A stretch of DNA of 64,000 nt from Actinobacteria bacterium IMCC26256. Lineage in GTDB: Bacteria; Actinomycetota; Acidimicrobiia; IMCC26256. The stretch is from assembly GCA_001023575.1 (NCBI GenBank), contig CP011489.1, forward strand, positions 1,983,001 to 2,047,000, in the 5' to 3' direction. The notes below the pieces were generated by a model. That model worked only from the letters and a program-made list of their open reading frames with translations. It had not been told where the DNA came from and did not search any database. The translations under genes were made by a program, and so were the position numbers. Positions 35,187 through 45,696 of this stretch are shown here, in pieces. Numbering within the stretch: the first letter of the stretch is position 1; every line of letters starts with the position of its first letter.

Positions 35187-35192
35187 TAGCCT
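35187..35192 (+). promoter_or_regulatory. -10 element (TAGCCT) of the second MFS_3 gene
   Basis: TAGCCT ends 6 nt before the ATG at 35199; leaderless pattern. Confidence 0.5.
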
Positions 35193-35198
35193 TAGCGA

Positions 35199-36449
35199 AT
35201 GGCACGCAGCGCAAGCCGATCCGCACCGCGACCGGGTACAGCAGGATCTGCATTACGCCATCGAGATTTCCGAATCGTCTGGGCAGGAACATTTACCTCG
35301 AACATCGGAACGTGGATGCAGAACGTGCTCCTCGGAGCATGGGGATGGGAACTCACGCATTCGGCGACGTATGTAGGAATCCTCTATTTCGCACAACTTG
35401 GGCCACTGCTCCTCCTCTCCGTATTCGGTGGAGTGCTCGCTGATGTACTTGACAGGCGACGCCTCCTTGTAATCACCCAACTTGAGCAATTAGTTGGCTC
35501 CCTTGTGCTTGCTGTCCTGGCAATGTCAGAGAATCCGCCACTGTCCGGAATCGCTCTCTGCGTCCTTGCGATTGGCATAGGGAATGCATTCGCCGCCCCC
35601 TCAATGGGCGCGATCATGCCGACGCTCGTACCGCGTGAAGATATTCCAGGCTCGGTATCCCTGCAGTCGGTGCAGATGAACCTCTCGCGGGTAATCGGCC
35701 CTGCAATCGGGGCACCTCTCTATGCAGTCTTTGGTGCAGCACCGGTATTCGCAATCAATGCCGCTACTTATCTTTTCGCGATCGTTAGTTTGATGGTGGC
35801 AAAGTTCCCGAGGCTCTCTCCCCACCCTCCAACGGAACGCGGCCTCGCGCGACTCTCATCAGGGTTTCGCATCGCCTGGAATGACCCGCTCGTAAAGCGC
35901 ATTCTGATCACGCTCACGATCTTCTCATTCTTCTCTCTTACTTTCGTTGGTCTAATGCCTGCAATCGCAGCACAGAACTTTGGGATCCGGCCCAAGAGCA
36001 CGGCCTATGGAGCTCTATATGCAGTATTCGGGTTCGGGGCGGCGATGGGGGCGATCTCCGTAGGAACAATTCTGCATGGCCGCAGCAAAGAACGCATAGT
36101 TCGCTTCGGATTGATTGCCTTTGCTCTACTGCTCGCGATATTTGCGTGTATTCGCACTCCGTTCTGGGCTTTCCCTGCGGTCTGCATTCTCGGATTCGCT
36201 TATTTTGCAGTGATTACAGCGCTCTCGACGGTTCTGCAGTCGCATCTTGATAACGCCGTACGCGGAAGAGTTATGGCGCTATGGATCATGGCTTTTGGGG
36301 GTACCGTGCCTATAGGCGTTCTGTTCGGCGGGTGGATTGAGAACTTGATTGGAATCACCGCGGTCATGCTCTATGGAGCAGTCGTAGCGCTCTGTCTTGC
36401 TTACTACTCTGACCTTGCGAATACTCACCGCGCACACAGCGTTACGTAA
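35199..36449 (+). CDS. MFS transporter, EntS/MFS_3 type
   Basis: A 416-aa, about 12-helix protein with the start LRHRDFRIVWAGTFTSNIGT and motif A as GGVLADVLDRRRLL. It has the same length and architecture as the product at 4923, so the two are paralogues. Expected to be a proton-coupled exporter of unknown substrate. It is convergent with another MFS gene of a different subfamily, so three exporters are in 33 kb. Confidence 0.88.
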   Translation: MARSASRSAPRPGTAGSALRHRDFRIVWAGTFTSNIGTWMQNVLLGAWGWELTHSATYVGILYFAQLGPLLLLSVFGGVLADVLDRRRLLVITQLEQLVGSLVLAVLAMSENPPLSGIALCVLAIGIGNAFAAPSMGAIMPTLVPREDIPGSVSLQSVQMNLSRVIGPAIGAPLYAVFGAAPVFAINAATYLFAIVSLMVAKFPRLSPHPPTERGLARLSSGFRIAWNDPLVKRILITLTIFSFFSLTFVGLMPAIAAQNFGIRPKSTAYGALYAVFGFGAAMGAISVGTILHGRSKERIVRFGLIAFALLLAIFACIRTPFWAFPAVCILGFAYFAVITALSTVLQSHLDNAVRGRVMALWIMAFGGTVPIGVLFGGWIENLIGITAVMLYGAVVALCLAYYSDLANTHRAHSVT

Positions 36450-36466
36450 CTGTTCCCAGCGAACAG
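36450..36466. terminator. Short hairpin between convergent MFS genes
   Basis: CTGTTC and GAACAG form a 6-bp stem with a CCAGC loop in the 31-bp gap between the stops at 36449 and 36481. No U-tract. Confidence 0.35.
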
Positions 36467-36480
36467 GGACCCATTAGGTC

Positions 36481-37896
36481 TTATGTGCGTCGCACTCGCT
36501 TCGGCAGAAATGCTGATGCAGTAATACCGACGACTGCTATCACGCCGCCGATTACATACGCCTCACTAAACGAAGACGCTGACTGCCCTCCGCCTTGAAT
36601 TGTTGAGAGGACCTGGATACCTGCAACAGTGCCGATCGCAGCCACCATTTGCTGAGCTGCGTTCGCGACTCCTTGGTCGTCATGCGAGACGGTATTCGCT
36701 GCGCTAGATACAAGCGATGGCGATGCTGTCCCCATTCCAAAACCAGAGAGAAACAGCCCTGCGTATACAAGCCCGATCATTGAGAATGCTGCAGCAGATG
36801 CGAAGACTCCCATGGATATCACGAGAGCGCTTAAGCCAATTACAGCACTTCTCCTCGCACCGATGCGTGCTGCGACATACCCAGCCGCTGCAGCGCAGAG
36901 ACTAAATGTAAGTGGGCGTAGAATCGAGGCACCTGCGGTCTGAGATACCGAGTATCCAAAACGGTATTGAAGCAATAGGGGCGTGACAATAAATCCGCCC
37001 ATGTATGCGAAGTTGGAGGCGAATTGAGCGGAGAGTGATGCCGAGAAACTGCGCTCTTTGAAGAACTCGAGCGGTAGCAAGGGGTGGAGAGCAACTCGCT
37101 CGACGCGAATGAAGAATATGTAGCCAATAACTGCAGTAATCGCGAGTAGCGGAACGATTGGCTGGGACCATCCAGAGCGGCCCCCGATGGTCAAGGCGAG
37201 TAATGCACTAACTGTCCCTACTGCGAGCCACGCGGCACCCGCGATATCAATCGGCTGACGCTCGCGTCGCGGCGCTTCGCGAAGCACTACATAACCAAGT
37301 ACAAATGCAGCGATAGAGAACGGGGCCTGGGCAATAAAGAGTGAGCGCCACCCAAATATCTCTACAAGTGGGCCTCCAGCAATTACACCGATCACCGGTG
37401 CGCCGGCCCCCACAAGGGACCACCAACCCATGGCTTTGACGCGCTCCTTAGGTGGGAATGCGCGCATCACTAAGGCCATCGCCGTTGGCCCCATTGCCGC
37501 CCCTGGGATTGCACCAAGAATGCGGAACGCAATTAGTGACGGGCCATTCCAGGCGAACGCAGTGAGGATTGATCCGATGGTAAAGCCGAGTAACCCAATT
37601 AGGTAGACGCGCCGAAGCCCCCAAACGTCCCCAAGTTTTCCGAAGAGCGGCATCGTTAACGCGACGGCAAGGAGCGGACCTGTTACTACCCATGTAAGGG
37701 ATGCGGTACTTGTGCCGAGGTCTCCTGCGACTGTCGCAAGAGAGACGCCGATGATTGTGATGAGTGCACCAGAGACGAATACACCAGCAAGGACCGCGCC
37801 AAGGACCCACCAGCGGTAGTGGGGGCCATCGTGGAGCCGCAGTCGCCCCTTAACTTCGTCTAACTCTGTTGGTTCAGACTCTGTTGGTTCAGGCAC
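36481..37896 (-). CDS. MFS transporter, DHA2-like drug/metabolite exporter
   Basis: The 471-aa protein has about 14 hydrophobic helices. Motif A appears as PLFGKLGDVWGLRRVYLIG and motif C-like residues as GAIPGAAMGPTAMAL, which places it in the EmrB/QacA (DHA2) type rather than with the two MFS_3 paralogues. The N-terminus MPEPTESEPTELDEV contains a short acidic repeat from a perfect 15-bp DNA duplication. A GTG start is used. Substrate unknown. Confidence 0.85.
   Translation of the reverse strand: MPEPTESEPTELDEVKGRLRLHDGPHYRWWVLGAVLAGVFVSGALITIIGVSLATVAGDLGTSTASLTWVVTGPLLAVALTMPLFGKLGDVWGLRRVYLIGLLGFTIGSILTAFAWNGPSLIAFRILGAIPGAAMGPTAMALVMRAFPPKERVKAMGWWSLVGAGAPVIGVIAGGPLVEIFGWRSLFIAQAPFSIAAFVLGYVVLREAPRRERQPIDIAGAAWLAVGTVSALLALTIGGRSGWSQPIVPLLAITAVIGYIFFIRVERVALHPLLPLEFFKERSFSASLSAQFASNFAYMGGFIVTPLLLQYRFGYSVSQTAGASILRPLTFSLCAAAAGYVAARIGARRSAVIGLSALVISMGVFASAAAFSMIGLVYAGLFLSGFGMGTASPSLVSSAANTVSHDDQGVANAAQQMVAAIGTVAGIQVLSTIQGGGQSASSFSEAYVIGGVIAVVGITASAFLPKRVRRT
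37863..37892 (-). repeat. 15-bp perfect duplication in the MFS N-terminus
   Basis: ACTCTGTTGGTTCAG at 37863-37877 is repeated exactly at 37878-37892, encoding the two PTES/PTEL-like units just after the start codon. Confidence 0.93.
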
Positions 37897-37960
37897 TCTG
37901 AGACTCTCGAACGGTAGGGGGTGCCCACAGCCTACGGTGGCGACTTCGCAGGCTCGTTAC

Positions 37961-37990
37961 TAGTTACTTCTCTAATAGTTACTTCTTGGC
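37961..37990. repeat. 15-bp duplication re-iterating the SDR stop
   Basis: TAGTTACTTCTCTAA (37961-37975) precedes TAGTTACTTCTTGGC (37976-37990). The second copy holds the SDR gene's stop (TAA on the minus strand at 37979-37981); the first, downstream, repeats it in the same frame. Confidence 0.88.
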
Positions 37991-38866
37991 TAGCCCAGTC
38001 GGTGCTGCCGCCTGAAGTTGAGCAACAGTCCAACGCTCCTGATCATTCGAGATCTTCTCAGCGAGACTCCACGGAGCACAGCGCTGCACGTAGTCACCCT
38101 GAACGAGGAAGGTCTCGCCTGTAAACGGGCAGTCCTCTGTAGCGAGGTACGCCACCATTGGGGAGACATTTGCTGCTTCCCAAACATCAAACTTTGCAGC
38201 ATCTGTAGGTGCTTTTACAACCTCTGAGAGCCCCGGTGTAGCGATGGTCATGCGCGTGCGCGCAGCAGGTGCAATTGAGTTGGAGCGCACTCCATAGCGA
38301 TCGAGCTCCATCGCCACGATCTGCGAGAAGGATGCGATTCCGCTCTTCGCAGCGCCATAGTTGGATTGCCCCGCGTTACCGAATATTCCAGAGGTTGAGG
38401 ACGTGTTAATGATCGCTGCCTTATTGGTCTTCCCTGCTTTGGTCTGCTCACGCCAGTAGGCAGCAGCAAAACGCGTTGGAGCAAAGTGGCCCTTAAGGTG
38501 AACATGGATTACGGCGTCCCACTCCTGCTCGCTCATGTTCACGAGCACGCGGTCTCTAAGAATTCCTGCGTTGTTTACGAGAACGTGGAGGTCGCCAAAG
38601 GTATCCACTGCGGTCTGCACGAGGCGCTGCGCGCCCTCCCAATCGGCGACGTTGTCGACGTTGGCTACTGCCTCGCCGCCCATCGCAAGAATCTCGTCCA
38701 CGACGACTTGGGCTGCAGCACGATCCGCTCCGGAACCATCTACGTTTCCACCAAGATCGTTTACAACTATCTTCGCTCCCTCAGATGCAAAGAGGAGTGC
38801 GTGCTCACGCCCAAGGCCACCGCCAGCACCAGTAATAATTGCAACGCGCCCGTCGAGTGCACCCAT
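37979..38866 (-). CDS. SDR-family oxidoreductase, MFE-2/HSD17B4-like
   Basis: The 295-aa protein has the Rossmann motif TGAGGGLGREHALLFASEGA at residues 12-31, NNAG near residue 99, catalytic Ser in INTSSTSG and Tyr/Lys in SNYGAAKSG near residue 167. The opening with NDLGGNVDGSG after strand 2 is the pattern of the 3-hydroxyacyl-CoA dehydrogenase part of multifunctional enzyme 2. It probably oxidises a 3-hydroxyacyl-CoA or steroid. AGGGAGA precedes the ATG. No hydratase gene is adjacent, though a MaoC pair is 3 kb away. Confidence 0.87.
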   Translation of the reverse strand: MGALDGRVAIITGAGGGLGREHALLFASEGAKIVVNDLGGNVDGSGADRAAAQVVVDEILAMGGEAVANVDNVADWEGAQRLVQTAVDTFGDLHVLVNNAGILRDRVLVNMSEQEWDAVIHVHLKGHFAPTRFAAAYWREQTKAGKTNKAAIINTSSTSGIFGNAGQSNYGAAKSGIASFSQIVAMELDRYGVRSNSIAPAARTRMTIATPGLSEVVKAPTDAAKFDVWEAANVSPMVAYLATEDCPFTGETFLVQGDYVQRCAPWSLAEKISNDQERWTVAQLQAAAPTGLAKK

Positions 38867-38985
38867 CTGTATTCTCCCTAACGATTACCGGAGCCACCTC
38901 TGTTGGCGGCTCGCATTGAACCTCCGGAGATTAGGCCTTGAACCCCAGTTAGCGCACAACGCGGAGGCAACACGCGAAGAACTAC

Positions 38986-40833
38986 CTAGAAGAAGAGGGT
39001 CACCGTGGCGCCACGCTTGACGACTGCCCCATTTGGCGGGTCTTGTGCGCGTACCTTCGCCCCTGGCCTATACACGCCAGAGACTGCTGATGTGAGACCG
39101 GCAGCTTGGAGCTGTGCAGATGCAGCATCGAGCGTGAGCCCCCTCACATTCGGCACGGTGACGACATCTGGGCCCTTACTCACAATTATCTTGACCGTGC
39201 TCCCGGGTTGAGCTTTCCCGCCGCCTGCGGGGTCGGTATTGATGACGGTCCCTGCTGCCACAGTGTCACTAAACGCCTCACTACGCGCTGGGATAAAACC
39301 AGCATTCGTCAATGCGTTGACTGCGTTGTCATAAGTGCTGTTAGCGAGAGCAGGAATCGCCACCGGTGCCTTACCATCGGAGACCATTATCGCAACAGTG
39401 GAGTCGCGAGGAGCTCGCTGCGCCGGCTTCGTTCTAATCACTGTTCCGCTAGGCGCCGTCTCGTCGAAGCGGTGATCCTCTATAACAGCGAACCCAGCCG
39501 CGGCGAGCTCGGAGCGCGCATCTGCGACTGTCTTACCTGCCACTCTTGGAATTGCGATCGGAGCCGGTCCCCTCGAGACAACGATTTGAACGCGTCCTCC
39601 GGATGTTATGTCGTGACCTGCTGCAGGTGACTGTGAAATCACTACGCCTCTTGGGTCATCAGAGAAGCGCTCATTCTCAGTGACGAGCAATCCACCGCTT
39701 GCTATCAAGTCGCGCGCATTCGAGAGGGTGCTTCCAACCGCATTGGGGGTAACCACTGCTGCTCCGAGATTTGCATTGCTAAGAAGAACCGCTGCTGTCA
39801 GAACCGCTGCAGAGATTGCAGCACCGACCACGATTGCAGCGGTCGGTCGACGCCGCGGAGGTGCCGGGCGTCTCGCAGTTACCGGCGGCGGCTGCTCTGG
39901 GCGTTCTTGGTCAAAGAGGAGCCCTCTTGAGACGGGTACCTGTGTTGGATTCGGATCACTGAGAACCTCATCAAGACCCGCAAGGCGCAGCGGCCCTGGA
40001 GGAGGGAGCATTTTTACTGCATCCTCTAATGCGCTTCTCATGGTCGCAGCGTCTGGATAACGATCATTCGGGTCTACGCGACCAGCACGCTCAACTACTG
40101 CGACGAGCGGCCCTAGTGCCGCCGGCGCGGCTACTGGAGACTGCGTGCGCGCAGCAAGAGTTGCGAGTGTTGTATCCGTAGCGAATGGAAGATCCCCGGT
40201 CACTGCCTCTACCAACACGAGAGCTAACGCGTAAAGGTCAGAGCGCTGATCTAGCGGGGACCCGCTGACCTGCTCGGGGGATGCATACCGAGCTGTGCCG
40301 AGGATTGTCCCCGAGGGCTCTGTCCATGATGCCTCGGCAAGCGCACGCGCTAACCCAAAATCAGCGACCCTAACTATTCCGTGTTCATCGAAGAGCAGGT
40401 TCGCTGGCTTGATATCTCGATGGACAAACCCATGGCCATGCGCATACTCCAACGCCGATGCAACCTGAGCCCCAACATGTGCAGCCTGCGATGGGGTAAG
40501 CGTGGCGCCCGCATCGAGCATGCCGCGAAGCGATCCTCCTGTTAGAAGTTCGACCACCATGAACGGTTCACCCTCATCGCCCCAGTCGTGCACTGCCATG
40601 ATGTTGGGGTGGTGGAGCTGCGCCGATAGTCGGGCTTCGTTTCGAAAGCGCCTTAGGAAACCTGCATCCTCAGCGAGACCCGGGTGTAGAACCTTGACGG
40701 CTACTCGGCGCTTCAGTTTTACGTCATCGGCTATGTAGACGCGGCCGCTACCCCCAGCCCCGATAGGGCTGAGGAGTCGGTATCGATCGGCCAAAACGCC
40801 GCCGACGAGGTCTCCTCCGCCGCCTACTGCCAT
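38986..40833 (-). CDS. Serine/threonine protein kinase with four PASTA domains (PknB-like)
   Basis: The 615-aa protein begins with a kinase domain at residues 16-270: glycine loop IGAGGSGRVY, Lys in VAVKVLHPG, catalytic HRDIKPANLLFD and DFGLARAL. A proline-rich linker and one transmembrane helix (about 328-352) lead to four extracellular PASTA repeats ending at the C-terminus with TVTLFF. PASTA kinases sense muropeptide or lipid II and control wall growth. The usual neighbours (pbpA, rodA, phosphatase) are not here. TACCGT 6 nt upstream suggests a leaderless start. Confidence 0.94.
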   Translation of the reverse strand: MAVGGGGDLVGGVLADRYRLLSPIGAGGSGRVYIADDVKLKRRVAVKVLHPGLAEDAGFLRRFRNEARLSAQLHHPNIMAVHDWGDEGEPFMVVELLTGGSLRGMLDAGATLTPSQAAHVGAQVASALEYAHGHGFVHRDIKPANLLFDEHGIVRVADFGLARALAEASWTEPSGTILGTARYASPEQVSGSPLDQRSDLYALALVLVEAVTGDLPFATDTTLATLAARTQSPVAAPAALGPLVAVVERAGRVDPNDRYPDAATMRSALEDAVKMLPPPGPLRLAGLDEVLSDPNPTQVPVSRGLLFDQERPEQPPPVTARRPAPPRRRPTAAIVVGAAISAAVLTAAVLLSNANLGAAVVTPNAVGSTLSNARDLIASGGLLVTENERFSDDPRGVVISQSPAAGHDITSGGRVQIVVSRGPAPIAIPRVAGKTVADARSELAAAGFAVIEDHRFDETAPSGTVIRTKPAQRAPRDSTVAIMVSDGKAPVAIPALANSTYDNAVNALTNAGFIPARSEAFSDTVAAGTVINTDPAGGGKAQPGSTVKIIVSKGPDVVTVPNVRGLTLDAASAQLQAAGLTSAVSGVYRPGAKVRAQDPPNGAVVKRGATVTLFF

Positions 40834-40839
40834 CGCTCC

Positions 40840-40845
40840 ACGGTA
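40840..40845 (-). promoter_or_regulatory. -10 element (TACCGT) of the PASTA kinase gene
   Basis: TACCGT on the minus strand ends 6 nt before the ATG at 40833. Confidence 0.5.
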
Positions 40846-40932
40846 TCGGGCAATTGACCCTAAAGCGTGGAATAGATGATCGTTAGCCCCTGACGACTTA
40901 AATTGCCCGCACTTAGTGTGACCGATTCCGCA

Positions 40933-40956
40933 GTTGCGCTAACAATTGCGATAACA
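40933..40956. repeat. 12-bp near-perfect duplication in the divergent spacer
   Basis: GTTGCGCTAACA (40933) is followed by ATTGCGATAACA (40945), 21 bp before the -10 of the gene at 40989. Confidence 0.75.
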
Positions 40957-40976
40957 GGGACACGAACGCAGCGGGG

Positions 40977-40982
40977 TACCGT
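40977..40982 (+). promoter_or_regulatory. -10 element (TACCGT) of the 163-aa membrane-anchored protein gene
   Basis: TACCGT ends 6 nt before the ATG at 40989; leaderless pattern. Confidence 0.5.
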
Positions 40983-40988
40983 AATCAC

Positions 40989-41480
40989 ATGACAAATGTG
41001 GGCGATCCGGGTAGTGGCGCTAACTCGACTACTCCGGTAAAGCGGAAGGCATTTAAGCACCCTGGACGCTTTGCAATTGTTGCTGGTGGAATTGTCGCCG
41101 TATTGAGCATCTTCTTAATAGCCGGCTTCAGCGCAGATACGACGACCCGAACGCAGCGCACCCCAAATGGAAACGTTACTGATATTGCTCCAGAGCCAAA
41201 CACGATTGTGCCGCCGCAATCCGCAATCATTGTGGATCTGCGCGACGACCTCTTTGGAACTATCGAAGTCTGTGGGCCCACTAAGACCTGCACGCCGATC
41301 CCCGAGGATCAACTCTCTCGCGTCAAGGCGTTGGGTCGACTTACATTCCAACCTGGAACCGGCAAGGAGATAACGCGGTACCAGCCTGGTAGCAACACTG
41401 TGGTCGTCCACATCGAGCGCCAAACCGACCCAGGGGTCGAGATCGACATCTATGAATGGTCCTTTACCTCTAAGAGCTAA
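40989..41480 (+). CDS. Membrane-anchored protein of unknown function
   Basis: Not recognised. The 163-aa protein has a cytoplasmic N-terminus of about 27 residues, one transmembrane helix (FAIVAGGIVAVLSIFLIAGF, residues 28-47) and an extracellular domain of about 110 residues. The domain contains IIVDLRDDLFGTIEVCGPTK with CGPTKTC, two closely spaced Cys that could form a disulfide, and ends DIYEWSFTSKS. It is divergent from the PASTA kinase with a 155-bp spacer, so an envelope-linked role is possible (inference). Confidence 0.75.
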   Translation: MTNVGDPGSGANSTTPVKRKAFKHPGRFAIVAGGIVAVLSIFLIAGFSADTTTRTQRTPNGNVTDIAPEPNTIVPPQSAIIVDLRDDLFGTIEVCGPTKTCTPIPEDQLSRVKALGRLTFQPGTGKEITRYQPGSNTVVVHIERQTDPGVEIDIYEWSFTSKS

Positions 41481-41517
41481 TTACTCGTGAGAGCAGCTAG
41501 GCCCCTGCGAGATGACG

Positions 41518-41946
41518 TCAGGCAACCACGAAAGTTGCCTCGCCCTTGATAGCGCTCCCGCCACCAACGCGCGAAACATTTAGCTTGAGGTCGATACTGC
41601 GCTCGCCCGTACCGGCATCGGCACCGTCGCTAATTGCCACAACCTCTCCCGTGCAGATAAGTCGGTCGCCGGCCCATACCTGCTCACGAAACTGCACCGA
41701 GAAGCGCCGCACATTCTCGGCACCAAATAGATCAGTCACATAACTACCAAGGATTCCGGCCTGGAGCATCCCCACGGAGAACGGCTCAGGGAACCCTGCC
41801 GACTTGGCGAATGCATCATCGTGATGGATCGGGTTGAAGTCACCAGATGCACCTTGATAGCGCACAAAATCAGTAATCGTTAGCGGCCCATACTCGCGCT
41901 CAGGCAGCTGCGTACCAACGGATAGATCTTCCCACTTCAGATTCAT
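41518..41946 (-). CDS. MaoC-like dehydratase (HadB-like)
   Basis: The 142-aa hot-dog protein carries the MaoC hydratase motif: YQGASGDFNPIHHDDAFA at residues 29-46, where Asp and His are the catalytic pair, and PFSVGMLQAGILGSYV. It corresponds to the HadB subunit of the mycobacterial 3-hydroxyacyl-ACP dehydratase. It overlaps the HadA-like gene by 4 nt and probably pairs with its product. The role is fatty acid chain elongation or a related hydratase step. Confidence 0.85.
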   Translation of the reverse strand: MNLKWEDLSVGTQLPEREYGPLTITDFVRYQGASGDFNPIHHDDAFAKSAGFPEPFSVGMLQAGILGSYVTDLFGAENVRRFSVQFREQVWAGDRLICTGEVVAISDGADAGTGERSIDLKLNVSRVGGGSAIKGEATFVVA

Positions 41947-42395
41947 GATGCATCTTTCTCAGGGGCGCGACCAGTCTCAATAGCGGTTGACCTTGCCTCT
42001 GCGACGAGAACACCGGCGGCATTACGAAACTCTGTAACGGAGACTACGAATGTCATTGTTCCGCCGCGTCTCCCTTCTTTCTCATAAATATCGTCAATGC
42101 GCGTCTGCACGCTCAGAGTTGTTCCAGCCTTTGGTGGCGGTCCATGAAATATGTACTCCTGAGCGCCATGCAGGAGTCGGCGTCGATCCATCTTGATTTT
42201 GGAGAACACCCCACTCCCCGGCGTAGACCAAAACTGCTGAGTAGTTAAGAAGGTCGGCGGAATGACTGGGTTCGCAGACTCTAGGTATGCAGAGTTTGCA
42301 GATTGAGTAGAGCGTGCAAACTCTCGAATTTTTCCGAGCTCAACCTGCATCACATAACCATCATCGGTAGAACCAATTGCGTCTTTATCGATCAC
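41943..42395 (-). CDS. MaoC N-terminal-like dehydratase partner (HadA-like)
   Basis: This 150-aa hot-dog protein lacks the catalytic Asp-His motif of its neighbour but has the FAS1_DH-like layout: MQVELGKIREFARSTQSAN, VIPPTFLTTQQFW, LLHGAQEYIFHGPPPKAGT and MTFVVSVTEFRN. This is the substrate-binding subunit style of HadA. Start is GTG. It follows ligA by 15 bp in the same orientation, so it may be in the ligA transcript. Confidence 0.83.
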   Translation of the reverse strand: MIDKDAIGSTDDGYVMQVELGKIREFARSTQSANSAYLESANPVIPPTFLTTQQFWSTPGSGVFSKIKMDRRRLLHGAQEYIFHGPPPKAGTTLSVQTRIDDIYEKEGRRGGTMTFVVSVTEFRNAAGVLVAEARSTAIETGRAPEKDAS

Positions 42396-42410
42396 TCTGT
42401 CTCCCTAGTT

Positions 42411-44558
<2,148 letters not shown>

Positions 44559-44633
44559 CTAGGACAACAGAGCGCTTAACGGAGTGAGTTTGATGCAGAG
44601 ATCCAACAGGACGACATATTCCCCGACGACATT

Positions 44634-45647
44634 TTAGGCCCCAACAGTCAGGCGTGCCGCTACCGCTTGGTCCCCGATGCGATTCGCCATCTCGCTAGCA
44701 ATTTGTAGCGCATGCGCCGCTTGAGCATCTCCATGCCCGGCTAGACCACAGGAAGGAGTAACCAAACCGTGGGTGCGCACTCGAACCGGATCACAACCGC
44801 GGCGAGTTAATTCACACCAGAGCCCCACGAGTCGACGCCATGGACCCTCGGTGGAGTCCCCGATTGGGCGATCGGTGGGGACCGCCCCCCAAGCAATCCA
44901 TCCATCGGCCTCTAGGTGGCGCATCAATACATCTGCATCCTCAAGTGCTGAGTCAGATGCAGTTATTCCAAGAACATCTGGGCCAGATGCATGTGCCAAG
45001 CGGGCGTCGCCATCGCTACACACATGCACACCGGTCATGCAGTGAGCCGCTGCGAGTGTGCCTGACAACAAATCAATTGCCTCGTCACGACCAATAGGCT
45101 CGTCGTCACGTCTCCAGCGCACGAGTGCTGGCTCATCTATAAATAGCAGCAGCCCAGTGGCAGGGAATCGCGCAGTCACCAATGCCTCAAGATGCTGGAC
45201 CCAAGCGCGTGAGACCTCTCCCGCTCGCCTAAACGCCACATCACTTGGGAGCCCTGCAGCCCCTAATGCAATGCCGAGAGTCAGCGGACCCGTGACCTGA
45301 AGTTTGATGCGCTTCGGGGCCTCAGGTGCGACACGCAGTGCTTCGAAGAAGGCGAGAAGCCCGGAGTGGGAATCAGGATTGAGAATCGGCATCGGGGCTT
45401 CACCGAGACGACTTGGATCGATCGATAGCGAGCCATCATCGGCTACCTCTACCTCTGGAAGGGCCACCACCCACTCAGCGATCATGCCCTCTCGTGGAGA
45501 ACGATTTGGGAGCTGTGGGGCAAATGGAAGTCGTGGGGTCTCAGCGAGAGAGACCCTGACTGCCGCTTCGGGGTCAAGGTGGGGCAGGCTTCCAATTCCG
45601 GTTGCGAGCCCGGGGACCAGGAGCGCGGAGTGGGGGCCCGGTGACAT
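44634..45647 (-). CDS. MetE C-terminal-like (UROD/MetE clan) protein beside ligA
   Basis: From ATG 45647 (TAGAGT 7 nt upstream) the protein is 337 aa; an ATG 7 codons earlier is possible. It resembles the catalytic half of cobalamin-independent methionine synthase: TGIGSLPHLDPEAA opening, LQVTGPLTLGIALG, LFIDEPALVRW, then GVHVCSDGD and TPSCGLAGHG. The zinc ligands His-x-Cys (HVC) and the last Cys (PSCG) are kept, but the Glu found between them in MetE seems replaced (GITASDS). An equivalent gene lies by ligA in mycobacteria. It may be a methyltransferase with another acceptor. The genome also has metH. Confidence 0.75.
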   Translation of the reverse strand: MSPGPHSALLVPGLATGIGSLPHLDPEAAVRVSLAETPRLPFAPQLPNRSPREGMIAEWVVALPEVEVADDGSLSIDPSRLGEAPMPILNPDSHSGLLAFFEALRVAPEAPKRIKLQVTGPLTLGIALGAAGLPSDVAFRRAGEVSRAWVQHLEALVTARFPATGLLLFIDEPALVRWRRDDEPIGRDEAIDLLSGTLAAAHCMTGVHVCSDGDARLAHASGPDVLGITASDSALEDADVLMRHLEADGWIAWGAVPTDRPIGDSTEGPWRRLVGLWCELTRRGCDPVRVRTHGLVTPSCGLAGHGDAQAAHALQIASEMANRIGDQAVAARLTVGA

Positions 45648-45654
45648 GGCCGGT

Positions 45655-45660
45655 ACTCTA
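45655..45660 (-). promoter_or_regulatory. -10 element (TAGAGT) of the MetE-like gene
   Basis: TAGAGT ends 7 nt before the ATG at 45647; this decides the start. Confidence 0.45.
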
Positions 45661-45696
45661 GGGATCATCTAACCGAAACTGCGAAAGCGACGAGAC

